Shown here: positions 54,915 to 64,000 of the stretch, one piece after another
Numbering within the stretch: the first letter of the stretch is position 1
How the letters are laid out: each line of letters opens with the position of its first letter
Source of the DNA: Candidula unifasciata
Taxonomy: Eukaryota > Mollusca > Gastropoda > Stylommatophora > Geomitridae
DNA length: 64,000 nucleotides
Assembly (NCBI GenBank): GCA_905116865.2
Contig: CAJHNH020003136.1
Location: 1-64,000 of the forward strand
Direction: 5' to 3'
Notes under the pieces: generated by a model
Databases searched by the model: none
What the model was told of the DNA's origin: nothing
What the model saw: the letters and a program-made list of their open reading frames with translations, nothing else
Made by a program: the position numbers and the translations under genes

Positions 54915-56430
54915 TAATGTCTTTAAGCATATTCATTAAAATGTGCAATTATGAGTTAGGAATTATGAAGTTAGCTCTAATGCATAGTAAGTATATAGTC
55001 TTAAACCTACAATATATAGCTAATCGGCTGCCGATAGTGATACATCAACATCATGTCAGCAGACCTTATTTCCCATGACTTTTTTGGGGGGTTGGTGGGT
55101 TGGGGGCTGGGTTAATACGAATCAGCGCTGATAAGCTCAGTTAAGCTATCAGAGAGGCGATTTTCAAAAGAGAAATATGTTATTTGATCACCAGAGTAGC
55201 ATTTTATGGCAGTGACATAAATGGCAAGTTATAATTGAAATGGAGAGGGACTGGTTTGAATACCACATTTTTAAGATGCAAAGTGGTAGAACGAATGAGC
55301 TGAATTTGATTGCCAGATTGAAATTGTTGATTAAATGGATGATCTAGGTCAAAGTTGACCAAGATAAACCAATATGTAAATGTTTTAATTAAGGTGTACC
55401 ATGACGTTTCTCCTTCTTATTTTAGTATGCACGACGGTTTCAGTTGATTGGGCTCTTCCTCATTTAACCAGTGATTTGTACTGTTGTTTAACCGTTGTAT
55501 TGCTGCGGCCATCCTCCTTTTGACCACTGTCATACCGTCGCTATTGCTGTTTATTACTGAGACTAGATTTTCACAGTCTGTGCTTTTCTCAATTGTTTCA
55601 TCATTTATATCTGAACACCATTCCTAAGTGTACAGTTTAATTTTTCTATTCTGAAACTCTGGCATCTGGCAAGTTACAATCATGATTTCAAACATTTTAT
55701 CCCTCGAGTAAAAATTATTGATTATTTCTGCCGACACTACTGTTGATGCCATGCCAAATTATTATTTTTTTTTTTTTTTAATTTAATAAACTTGTTTTTA
55801 TTTTTTTTATTTCAGATAAAGGGTTTGGTCACACCAAAAAGAACAACTATAATAATTATCGCCATTTTCATCATTTTCATCTTCAGTTCATCGCCAATAT
55901 ATTTTGCTAACAGACTCGGTACATTTTTTTCTGCCAGGAAAAATAGGACAACTTACGGAATTGTTTACCGAAACCCTCAGGGGCAATTGGAAAGTATAAG
56001 TGTTTTAGTCAACAACTTTATTGTTCCATTTGGTGCCTTCATTCTCATTAGTGTTTGTACAGTAATCCTTGCCGTTCAACTTCGTCAAAAATCTAAATGG
56101 AGAAAAACAAATGTTACTACAGAGCAGGCGGGCAGGGTTTCTAGCCGCAACCAGAATGTAGCCAAAATGGTTGTACTTTTGTCTGTACTGTATATTACGT
56201 GTTTTGTTCCAGCCAGTGTCATGATGCTTGCGTTTGCGTTTGAACCAGCCTTTTTTATAAATGGAAAATACATATATTTAACTATATGTTTGTATGGTAA
56301 CATTTATATATTAGAAGGCATAAACTCTTCTGTAAATATATTTATTTATCATCACATGAGTAGCAAATACAGAGATGCTTTTAAGAAGCTGTTCATCCTG
56401 AAATACAGACAGAAAGACGCACAGGGTTAA
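51752..56430 (+). CDS. Class A GPCR, chemosensory-receptor-like (gene 3)
   Basis: Plus-strand exons 51752-51953, 54630-54844 and 55816-56430 join to an open frame of 343 codons plus stop. The start context is CACAATGG. The N-terminus has N-I-S and further Asn/Ser. TM1 has G-I-V-T-N-I-I-N-I-V-C-F-V-K. TM2-TM3 are in exon 2, ending E-R-C-L-C-I-A-V-P-L-K. Exon 3 has TM4-TM7, C-F-V-P in TM6, and N-S-S-V-N-I-F-I-Y-H with H-M-S-S-K-Y-R-D in TM7 and tail. It differs more from genes 1 and 2 than they do from each other and lies on the opposite strand. Family knowledge: membrane chemosensory-type receptor, ligand unknown. Intron 1 (2.7 kb) contains SINE and LINE fragments. Its intron 2 donor is GTTGGG, weaker than GTATGC in the paralogues. 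Confidence 0.88.
51995..52135. repeat. Dispersed repeat family B, copy 2
   Basis: Matches 34318-34430 in order and orientation (GTGCTCCGTTCTTCTTCTA; GATCCTGAAATACTTT). Lies 40 bp into gene 3 intron 1. Confidence 0.6.
52190..52460 (-). mobile_element. SINE fragments (minus) in gene 3 intron 1
   Basis: The minus strand at 52210-52340 has a tRNA-like head (GAGGCGTTGCGTGGTCTCG, then GAGGTTCCGGGTTTA). A second piece at 52350-52450 carries the body blocks (GTGGCTCTGGTTAATATCAC and CCTGTTACCC in plus sense). Confidence 0.55.
53000..53372 (+). mobile_element. LINE 3' end with (GAT)n tail
   Basis: Blocks such as R-K-H/G-H-V-I-R-S-N-G-L, G-K-R-Q-T-K-K and A-T-D-R-Q-R-W-R-E-L fit the region after a LINE RT thumb. 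It ends in a (GATGAT)n tail at 53355-53380, as seen for other RTE-like copies here. Confidence 0.7.
53480..53790 (-). mobile_element. LINE tail fragment (minus)
   Basis: The minus strand at 53640-53770 gives a basic R-G-R-R-A-R-G-R-P-R-T-R-W-E block and an Asn/Val-Lys-rich stretch, typical after LINE RT thumbs. Confidence 0.6.
54060..54420 (+). mobile_element. RTE-like LINE thumb with (GAT)n tail
   Basis: M-S-F-Y-R-R-M-F-R-I-P, S-L-L-W-S-Y-F-E-K-R-E and D-H-W-K-D-L-W-E-K-R-K-R-K match the minus-strand LINE at 21720-21830 (I-M-W-S-Y-D-E-K-W...D-D-W-K-D). Ends in (GATGAT)n at 54395-54418. Lies 210 bp upstream of gene 3 exon 2. Confidence 0.75.
54630..54844 (+). CDS. Gene 3 exon 2 (TM2-TM3), 215 nt
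   Basis: Acceptor TTGAAATCAG|GT; begins G-L-S-V-S-D-L-A-G and ends A-V-P-L-K; donor AAG|GTTGGG. The frame is open upstream and downstream by chance, but paralogue alignment fixes the borders. Confidence 0.88.
54845..55815 (+). other. Gene 3 intron 2
   Basis: Starts GTTGGG; contains (GT)n at 54862-54914 immediately after the donor and a T-rich tract before the acceptor. Its last ~110 bp plus the first 20 bp of exon 3 recur at 57035-57167. Confidence 0.8.
54862..54914. repeat. (GT)n microsatellite
   Basis: Pure GT run beginning 17 bp after the exon 2 donor. Confidence 0.95.
55816..56430 (+). CDS. Gene 3 exon 3 (TM4-TM7, C-tail)
   Basis: Acceptor TTTTATTTCAG|ATA behind a long T tract; begins I-K-G-L-V-T-P-K-R. 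The outer loop carries an N-R-T sequon. The tail ends Y-R-Q-K-D-A-Q-G before TAA. Confidence 0.92.
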   Translation: MKGLVTPKRTTIIIIAIFIIFIFSSSPIYFANRLGTFFSARKNRTTYGIVYRNPQGQLESISVLVNNFIVPFGAFILISVCTVILAVQLRQKSKWRKTNVTTEQAGRVSSRNQNVAKMVVLLSVLYITCFVPASVMMLAFAFEPAFFINGKYIYLTICLYGNIYILEGINSSVNIFIYHHMSSKYRDAFKKLFILKYRQKDAQG

Positions 56431-56472
56431 CACAAACACAAACACACACACACACAAACACACACACACACC
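56415..56472. repeat. (CA)n microsatellite after gene 3
   Basis: ACACA run beginning just before the stop codon region and continuing through the presumed 3'UTR. Confidence 0.9.
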
Positions 56473-56544
56473 ACCCATATAAAACGGACCATTCTTTACG
56501 GCCACAGGTGTAACTATTTTATCGTGCTAGACCTATAGACGAGT

Positions 56545-56645
56545 TTGCACTGAGCGGGTGATGTAGTCAAAATAACACCAGTCGCTTTACTTATCATTAC
56601 TTTACTTGGTAACCAATTTAGGGTTTTAAAATGAGTAAACACCAT
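56545..56645 (-). mobile_element. SINE body fragment (minus)
   Basis: GCACTGAGCGGGTGATGTAG, a ACACCAGTCGC block and CTTGGTAACCAATTTAGG match the order of the 2960-3040 SINE. Confidence 0.55.
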
Positions 56646-56749
56646 CATACGGATGATTTAAATCATTGACCTTCGGGCCCGTGGCGAGCGTATGGCGACT
56701 AGTATAATTTATAAATCCCGTAACAATGCAGTGTAAATGATTATCATCA

Positions 56750-57040
56750 TCATGAATCAGTACTTTGCAGAACGTCGCTTTCACCACGGTCTGCCTGAGA
56801 TAAACCCAGCCTCTCGCCAGCTGTCCCGACTCGTACACTGCAGTTTCTAAGGTGTCACGTATAAGCTGTGTCTATCTTCGTTGGTCGGCCTCTGTCCCTC
56901 CTTCCTGGTATCATGACTTCTGCTATTATTTTGTCCAATACGCCGAGGCGCTTGATATGAACAAAATATTTTAGCTTCTGTGATAAAATGCTGTTTATTA
57001 GCCAATCGTCTTTGATCTTATTCTAAGCATTTTGGTCCTT
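56750..57040 (-). mobile_element. RTE-like LINE tail (minus)
   Basis: TTTGCAGAACGTCGCTTTCA at 56763 is the reverse complement of the M-R-A-T-F-C-K block. The remainder parallels 37255-37500 with gaps. Confidence 0.75.
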
Positions 57041-57167
57041 GATTGAAATGATTGATTATTCCTGCCTACACTACTGATAATAACATGTCAAATGACCATT
57101 TAAAAAAAAAATTAATACACTCGTATTTTTCTTTCTTCAGATAAAGGGTTTGGTCGCACACCGCGCA
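57035..57167 (+). pseudogene. Duplicated intron 2/exon 3 scrap of gene 3
   Basis: TTGATTATTCCTGCCTACACTACTG and TTTCTTCAGATAAAGGGTTTGGTC parallel 55715-55835, including the splice acceptor and the first 20 bases of exon 3. Similarity stops abruptly at about 57167. Not a functional exon. Confidence 0.8.
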
Positions 57168-57694
57168 GTCGACTGCAGGGAATGCCTGAAGCTTTAACCA
57201 TTAAGATCAATAACCCCCTTTTTTGTAAACAGACCGAATTTATAGTACATTTTAAGTTGCACTGGTAAGTCACGTGACTACGGTAAAATTCCGGTTACTA
57301 GACAAACCGCAATGAATTGAAAGACAGTTTTCGTATTTCATTTTGATTTATTCAGTTTTTGCGTTTCATTTATGTTGATGTAACTCTGTAGTAACTCACC
57401 TGACGAGATACAGCAAAGTATGCCTAGCAATAAATTGTGCAATGTATTATTTGTGTCTGCATTATTTAAATCTTCTTTGGAGTTAACCTCTTTTAAATGT
57501 CAGTATTTCATGTCTTCTTTGACCTTCAAATTATGGGATTCTTTTTTAAAGCATTGTCAATATTTTAGGCATTTCTAAGCAGTGACATCATGGCTGCTGA
57601 TGTTTTTTTTTTTTTTTTTTTTATGGTGCCACATTCTTTTTGAAAATGAAAAATGTAACAAAGCCCATCAAAAAGTATACGATTCTTGCCATCA

Positions 57695-57696
<2 letters not shown>

Positions 57697-57737
<41 letters not shown>
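57697..57737. repeat. (GT)n microsatellite
   Basis: Pure GT run. Confidence 0.95.
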
Positions 57738-57740
<3 letters not shown>

Positions 57741-57904
57741 ACACAATGCCTCAATTTAAGATATTGATGCAATATTTCTAAAACATAGCATTATATCGGG
57801 TGTCTTACCAAGAGTACAGTTTTGCTCGGCAAAGGTCAAACGTTACCAAATGTGAACTAAATTATATCAACTTTGGCAACCCTGAGTGGCATCCCTTCTG
57901 AAAC

Positions 57905-58620
57905 TCTTATTTATTCAGGAGGTTGCTACAAAGGTTGAAGTCCAACAGTTGATTCACGACAATTCACACCCAGGTGATCTGATTATCTATACAGATGGTT
58001 CAGTATTGAGCGGAAAGAGAAGTGCCTGGGAGTTCGTAGCGAAAGCCAATAGAAACTCTTTAGTGCAAGACGGCGTAGCATATGACACCACAACATATAG
58101 CATGCGAATGGAGGTGGAGGCGGTAACTGCAGCTCTCTGGTGGCTAGAGAATAAGATGCATCCACATGTCGTAATTGTTACAGACTCTGAAAGCATGCTG
58201 GCAAAGATGAAGACAGGGCTGCTTCGAGCAGAGTGGCTAACTTCCATGGAAAGGTCACGGGTGGTGAGCATGCTTTTGATTTTTTCTCTAGGCCATGCCG
58301 GTGTGGTGGGTAATGAACAGGCGTGCAGACTGGTTGGATCCGCACCACTGGGTGGTAAATTGATAATGCCAAGGCAGATGGGGTCAAGGACCTTTGGGAA
58401 CGGAATTGGTAAAGAAAGAGGATTATTATGGCTTGGAGAGAATGAAGCACCTGGGTGTAACAGAGAGTCTGGCCGGCTCACTACACTCAGAGGCAAGACG
58501 GCCATCAGTACTAAAATTCTGCGCTGGCTGCTGAAGATGAGGACGGAGCATGCATGGAAATGCCCCGAGTGCTGTGTTGTCAATTCTTGACAACTCAACT
58601 CAACTGAGCTCACGACCCAA
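57905..58620 (+). mobile_element. RNase H domain and tail of a LINE
   Basis: Open frame of about 230 codons (57886-58590) with RNase H motifs in order: I-I-Y-T-D-G-S (first Asp), M-E-V-E-A-V-T-A-A (Glu), V-I-V-T-D-S (second Asp) and G-H-A-G-V-V-G-N-E-Q-A-C, where the fourth Asp is Cys. The C-terminus has W-K-C-P-E-C-C. The 3' end is TTCTTGACAACTCAACTCAACT. This is the C-terminal part of an I/Jockey-group ORF2, truncated at the 5' side; RT is absent. It is the longest intact piece of a family with about ten 3' fragments in the window. Confidence 0.88.
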
Positions 58621-59889
58621 TGTGATTGTAGCTTATACACAAGTCTGACTGTTGCTAGGGCACTTTGACTAACTCCTCTCCTAGTCCAATATTAATTATC
58701 AAACCTGCACACCTGTCTAATTGTGTATTCAGCCTGTGCCATCCAGGGCCTTCCTGTTTTCAGTATTTGACATTTAGTACACTCGACAAAGAAACGCTAG
58801 ACAGATGTACAGACACAAACTAAAACACACACACACACGCATTAACACAGAAGGAGGCGCAAACACCGCAACATAAATTACGTATGAATGGACACACTCA
58901 TCGACGCAACTCATACAATTTGACACTGTAACGTCAGGATTAGGTTGTTGGTACATACTTTTATAGAAAAAAAGGCACGTTGATAATCTAACTAAATTCA
59001 TTTCCGTCACGTGTCATTTCCTGGTGCTTTTTTTTTTAGACTGACAGGTTCTTCAATCGGTGCTAAAAATATGTATACTGAAATTGATGTTTTAGACACG
59101 CAAAAGCTAGTTTACTGCATTTGGCAACGTTCAGAAATGTATGTTTCCTCATTAAAATTAATATAAATAATGTATTATGATGATTTTACAAAATATTTTG
59201 CTTGGTACTGATAGTTAAGTAATTCCCATCCAATTATTGTGTTGTTATCTTATTGTCCAAGAGTTAAAAGTTTCTTCTAGTTTCTTCTAGTGGTCACAGC
59301 GCAGGTGAAAGGTTCACACAGCGGCCACAGGTCGTTACCTAGGATACGAGCTAATTGAATGCGGGGCGTATAGGACAAGGACCCAGACAGTTGAGAAGTT
59401 TCCATTGTCCAAGTGGGACGTGTGGAAACATTGTGTTGAGGATATTATAAAAACGTTCCCTCTTTGTGAGGTTTGGATTAACCGTACTTACGGGAGACAG
59501 TTTAATGTCTATTTATTTATTATAATGGCAGGAGTCCATTGAGAAAAGAGTATAATTCTTTTATATCCTCAGAGTAGATAATAGCGATTTATTATCGTAC
59601 ATGTTTTATTGAATAATCTAATCATCATCATCTTGTGACGTGTAATGTTAATGACATTAAAGTTTATGTGGCCTGTCACAAGCGTTATTGTTGACTGGTA
59701 AAGATATCAACTGTGTTAGATGATGCTGTGCCAAATGTGCCAGTTATAGTAAGCAGGACTTCACTGTAGCACATCCATCAAGGAGATATCCAGCGGAATA
59801 CTAGAATAGGCACCCTAGGCCTAAATACTTGGTTCTTGAAGATACAGTGTACTACAACAAAGTGTACAACACAGTGTACAATTAAGTGT
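58621..59889. other. Unassigned
   Basis: No supported gene or repeat. Confidence 0.35.
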
Positions 59890-60110
59890 ACAACATATTG
59901 ACGACTGTTAAGTCTCCTTTTTGGGGGATTTGGACTATTGTTCCTTCAGTCCAGTCATCAGGCAACACTTCTTTTTCACAAATATCCTAAGAGTTAGTAT
60001 TTGCTTAAACATGTCAACTCATTGTTTATGAATGATCCGCTACCCTTCATTTACACGCATATTGAGGACAGCTGCTAGGCAATTAAATATTTTTTTAAGC
60101 AATTCGTCAG
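59890..60110 (-). mobile_element. LINE RT fingers fragment (minus)
   Basis: The minus strand reads E-K-E-V-L-P-D-D-W-T-E-G-T-I-V-Q-I-P-Q-K-G-D-L-T, matching the P-x-x-W-x-x-G-x-I-x-x-I-P-K-K-G-D box of LINE RTs. Both ends are truncated. Confidence 0.75.
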
Positions 60111-60227
60111 TTAATAAAGACTAAGAAACCATCAATTACCATTTCAAAATGTCATATTGAGACAGAGAAGTGAGGCACCCCACAGTTTCATATGATGCTG
60201 GACATAGGTCTCAAGGCAATGCATAAG

Positions 60228-60342
<115 letters not shown>

Positions 60343-60474
60343 TATACATGTACAGTGCTTATGGAAAAAAAAATGCACTTGAACAGAGTAAGTACCGTGA
60401 AGATGTCGAAGACAAGTTTTCATGAATGGCAAGACAGACATATAATCAGACTACCACTGCTACCATAGTAACTG

Positions 60475-60590
60475 AAACGATGCGGTGGCTGCTGAAGATG
60501 GGGACGGGGTGCTGCTTTTTAAAATGTTCATAAGTGTTGTGCTGTCGGTTCTGTACAACCCAATTAAACTCAACACAACAAAACAAAACA
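60475..60590 (+). mobile_element. RNase H LINE 3' tail
   Basis: GGTGGCTGCTGAAGATGGGG and GTGCTGTCGGTTCTGTACAA, then an AAACTCAACACAAC tail, as at 19230-19310. A very short 5'-truncated copy. Confidence 0.7.
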
Positions 60591-61147
60591 ATTAATTCCT
60601 TTTGAAGGGCAGATTACGGTCTTTGCACTGTGACCTGACAAGAATGTGCCGCAGATAAAAGAAATAGTCCGGCAATGCGAAAGCTATAGTAGCGCAGTGA
60701 CTACATTCGTATGTGAAATGTATGGTCTGAATTGTGGAGACAGTGTCAATCGGGCAGGGTCAACTGGGCAGGGTATTTCCTTGGCTGTGGCTTCAAACAT
60801 TTTTAAACGATTGATTGTTTTGTATACTCACCATTTCTGTCCTCAGGCATCATTTTTTTTTTTAAATTTTCCTAAAGCTAGGATGTATAAACTTTTTTGT
60901 GATTAGTGATAGTGATTAGTGAGGACTAGCATCCCAGCACTCCAGAGAGATCCATAGGTGCTACGATCTCCTCATCGTTGATGATGCCTTGTGCCTTTGG
61001 TGAAGTGTTCGTTGCTGTAATGGGGGATATTTTCACCCAGATTAGGAAGGTTTGGGGGAAGGCCCAAGGTTAACCCACAACACCGAGATATTCCAGATAC
61101 TAGGATTAAACAAGGGTTCAAGATAGGTGATGGCCACGAGTTATCAC
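60591..61147. other. Unassigned
   Basis: No feature recognised. Confidence 0.35.
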
Positions 61148-61640
61148 GTGTAACACGATGACGCGACCACAGGTCGCCACGTGGAAGTAAAGGACCACCA
61201 CGTGTTGCCAAGTGAAACTAACCCGTGGTAAAGTTCAGACTCCACTCTGATCAAGTTAGTTTGTGTCGACTTGTTGGAGCGAAAGGACGGGAGACTGAGC
61301 GTACGAATGTCAACGTGAGACTGCTTGTTGTGTAAGGAGAACCAGACGACGACGTGTGAAGTAAAGATCAGCCAGGCCAGTCTGTGTAATGTCCAGAAGA
61401 TCAACTAAATGCATCGGGGCAGACTCTGGTCAGTGACTGCGTGAGGAACCTTTTTATTGAAGTCTGCGTGATGTGGTGTGCGAGAGCTGTTTATTAGGAA
61501 AACGACTGGGCTCACATGTAAGTTGTAACATGTCAATAAACCGATGTTTCGTACGGCTAAGTCGGTGTCGGCTTGTACAAGTTATGTTAACGTGGAGTGT
61601 GTGATGAGAACGTTCACGAAACACACTTGAACACCCTCTA
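61148..61640. other. Possible solo LTR, uncertain
   Basis: GC-richer than its surroundings, rich in CACGTGG/CCACGTG-like words, starts TGTAACACGATG. Carries AATAAA at about 61534 followed by GTCGGTGTCGGCTTGT. That outline would suit an LTR, but no paired copy or clear target duplication is visible. Confidence 0.25.
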
Positions 61641-61749
61641 GACAACGAGTGAGCTCATTGCAGTTGCCTTCCTCTCCAGGATGAGCCTCTCATGTCCACC
61701 AGCCTAGACAAGGAAACTAAGTTATGCTTGTAGTATACTGTGCACGTGG

Positions 61750-61920
61750 TACAGGCTAAAATGGGTACCAGGATGGATGTCCTGGGGAAGTCAAGACGGC
61801 CGGCGTAATGCTTACCACATAAATCATCTAGTGACGATTGGTCTGTAAAAATATGGGGTGCTCCTTCCATATGCCTGTTGAGCCAAGGGCGTGTAAATGG
61901 ATCTTTACTTTTACTTTAAT
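61750..61920 (+). mobile_element. 5'-truncated SINE
   Basis: Starts within the body (ATGGGTACCAGGATGGATGTCC), then GACGGCCGGCGTAATGC, ACGATTGGTCTGTAAAAATA and the TTTACTTTTACTTTA tail. The tRNA head is missing. Confidence 0.8.
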
Positions 61921-62749
61921 TTTATACTGTATTCACTCGCAGTGCCGTATTATAGTTATTTCAGTTTTTATTTCGTTGTTGTGTCGTTCTATTGTCTTTT
62001 TTTTTTTTTTAATTTTCTTTTCGGCCTGCCCCATGCACCGTTTATATGTGTGATTATTATAACAGTTTTGTGTAATGTCTGCTTATTGAATTCGTTTTTC
62101 CAGTTGTTCAATTAATTTCTTTTACAGTGCACTGTGAAATATGTTGAAGTATAATTTGAGACTAGTCGGCATTTGACTTAAAATACAAATAAAGGAGAGA
62201 AATGTAATTTAATATCCAGCTACCATTTTTTGACTCAGACGTGAGCGTCAGTGTATATGCGTGTTTTCAGCCATCGTTGTGCAAGTTTCATCATGATATT
62301 AGGTACATACTGAAGAATGCAAACGACTATTATCTTAGGTTATCTTTAATTAAAATTTTCAATATTAAAGGATGGAGCGCCTAGAGTTAATGTGGCGTTA
62401 AGTCCGCTAACATTTAACAACCGAAACACTTACATGATTACATTCACCTTCAAACAATCATAGCCTTGTTGCAGACGGATTACGTAGGCCATAGTTATTA
62501 TTAGGAAAGGGGAAAAAAATGAATCGTTGTAACAGAACAAGCTTGTCAATTATTTACAATAACTATTTTTTTTTTTTGACAATACTAAATAAGTCGGCTA
62601 TGGATTGGTTGCTGTGTGTGAAGTTTTAACCGTCTGATGAACAAGGACTGCATGTCAGCTGAAGATCAATTAGAATTGCTCTGCGTAAGGTTTGAAATGT
62701 ATACGAGTGCCATACTGTTTAGACTAAATGTGAACGAATGAATGAATCA

Positions 62750-62835
62750 ATCAAAAATTGACATTACTGCACTCTGGACATTTCAGCACATGCTCCGTAT
62801 ACTCTTAGTAGCCATCGAAAAGTCTACATGATAAT
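62750..62835 (-). mobile_element. RNase H LINE 3' tail inside duplication
   Basis: Counterpart of 28005-28110: ACTGCACTCTGGACATTTC and GCACATGCTCCGTAT are the reverse complement of the cysteine-motif region. Confidence 0.65.
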
Positions 62836-62879
62836 AGAACCAGCTGCGACCACATTGAAAGGCAGCCTATGTTTTCACC

Positions 62880-63071
62880 TCAGTGTTGCATACATATAAA
62901 TATACCACATATACCACCCCTAACCCACTTCTTATTGATATAGTCAATCAATCTATAGATTCTCTGTTCTACAGCTATGTCCAATGTATCCCACAGAACC
63001 GTCACCACTTTCACTTTATCAAAAAGTAGCTCACCGCCCTGAGGAGTGACAACAGTCATTCTATCATCCAT
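62880..63071 (-). mobile_element. LINE reverse-transcriptase relic
   Basis: Counterpart of 28425-28570, open over 63 codons here with G-G-E-L-L-F-D-K-V-K and A-V-E-Q-R-I-Y-R-L. Tentatively the fingers region of a LINE RT. Confidence 0.45.
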
Positions 63072-63137
63072 GCATTAGACCGCAAACCTCAATATTCACT
63101 GACTCTTATCACATGAAACACACGAGGTAAAACTGCA

Positions 63138-63215
63138 TAATATAGCGGTTCTCAACCTGTCGTTTGTGTGGGCATAAGGTAACGCAGGTTGTCTAGTTTG
63201 TGTTTGTAAGTTGTC
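63138..63215. mobile_element. Filler segment with hAT-like terminal motif
   Basis: Replaces the lost part of exon 3. It contains TAGCGGTTCTCAACCTG, which resembles the terminal inverted repeat of hAT (Charlie-like) transposons. A matching second terminus is not seen, so it is a partial remnant at best. Confidence 0.35.
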
Positions 63216-63529
63216 GGAATTTGAAGACGATGTTGAAGTCTGGCGCCATTTGGCTTTGTCCTTGAGTTCAATAACCAGAATAAGTGTGCAGACAAAAATA
63301 ACTATAAAAGCACAAAGTGGGACAATGAAGTTCGTCACGTAAAAGGGAGGGTCAAAGCTATCTCGGTCGCCAACATAAATAATTTCAAGTTTCGTTTTAT
63401 TTAGTGTAGGATTAAATTTGTTGCCTAAGTTGTAAACGAAATAAAAGGGACACACAGTTAATATAAGGATAAACGAAGATAAGAATAGTGATGATACACA
63501 ATCTCTTGGCTGTCACTATGTTTTTTACC
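63200..63529 (-). pseudogene. Chemosensory-receptor exon 3 pseudogene (4)
   Basis: The minus strand starts after a good acceptor (CTTTTGCAG|GTA) with [14 protein letters not shown], close to gene 2. A one-base insertion near 63474 (TTCGTTTATCC against TTTGTTATCC in gene 2) shifts the frame in TM4. The other frame continues as [13 protein letters not shown] through TM5 to [10 protein letters not shown]. Similarity stops at about 63215, so TM6, TM7 and the tail are gone. Any exons 1-2 would lie beyond the window. Broken twice; not a functional receptor. Confidence 0.88.
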
Positions 63530-63600
63530 TGCAAAAGAAAGAAACGTACTAATTGTATTTGAAAGTTTTTGTATAATTTTAAACTTACATATAAGTTGTG

Positions 63601-64000
<400 letters not shown>

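Larger units (their letters stand above)
62110..63529. repeat. Segmental duplication, copy 2 (pseudogene 4 region)
   Basis: Parallels 27310-29323 throughout, with the same embedded LINE tail (62750-62830) and RT relic (62880-63071). It is shorter because about 350 bp of receptor exon 3 is missing. Confidence 0.85.

Noticed and set aside
57987..58640. 217-codon minus-strand open frame
   Set aside because: Antisense shadow of the LINE RNase H frame, which has clear motifs on the plus strand.

Overview
This is eukaryotic nuclear DNA from an animal, most likely a gastropod mollusc of the heterobranch group (Aplysia, Elysia and Biomphalaria relatives). I infer this from three intron-split seven-transmembrane genes. 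Their sequences look like the rhodopsin-class 'chemosensory receptor' family of sea hares and sacoglossan slugs, with an ERC motif after TM3, an N-S-S-x-N-I-F-I-Y-Y/H run in TM7 and a H-M-S-S-K-Y/F-R-D tail. The setting agrees: dense decayed LINEs of several clades, a Penelope-like element, tRNA-headed SINEs, many microsatellites and an interstitial TTAGGG array. There is no prokaryotic gene organisation. The species cannot be fixed from the sequence alone.

Layout. 1-9.6 kb: repeat debris. It holds a 3'UTR copy of an endonuclease-type LINE, SINEs, a LINE reverse-transcriptase end and two LINE ORF1 (gag-like) regions on opposite strands. 10.1-13.1 kb: receptor gene 1 (minus), followed directly by a 16-copy, 44-bp minisatellite. 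14-27 kb: AT-rich DNA, a degenerate ~80-bp tandem array, a decayed RTE-like LINE, a five-copy array of a dispersed repeat, and an R2/NeSL-like LINE with its C-terminal endonuclease and 3'UTR. 28.7-33.6 kb: receptor gene 2 (minus). 34-50 kb: several LINE families (one carrying a nested LINE with an 11-bp target-site duplication), a GAA array, long AT arrays, a Penelope-like fragment with an inverted repeat and the TTAGGG array. 51.8-56.4 kb: receptor gene 3 (plus). 57-64 kb: LINE and SINE fragments and a duplicated, broken receptor exon (pseudogene 4, minus), ending in an uninterrupted TCTA array that runs off the window.

The three intact receptors share one design. Exon 1 carries the extracellular N-terminus and TM1, exon 2 carries TM2-TM3 and is exactly 215 nt in each gene, and exon 3 carries TM4-TM7. 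The introns are phase 1 and phase 0 at identical positions. Spliced lengths are 353, 359 and 343 codons, all open. The region is a small dispersed receptor cluster that has grown by duplication: pseudogene 4 and its 3' flank are a copy of the gene 2 region, and a 130-bp scrap of the gene 3 intron 2/exon 3 junction lies just downstream of gene 3. No other host protein-coding gene could be supported.
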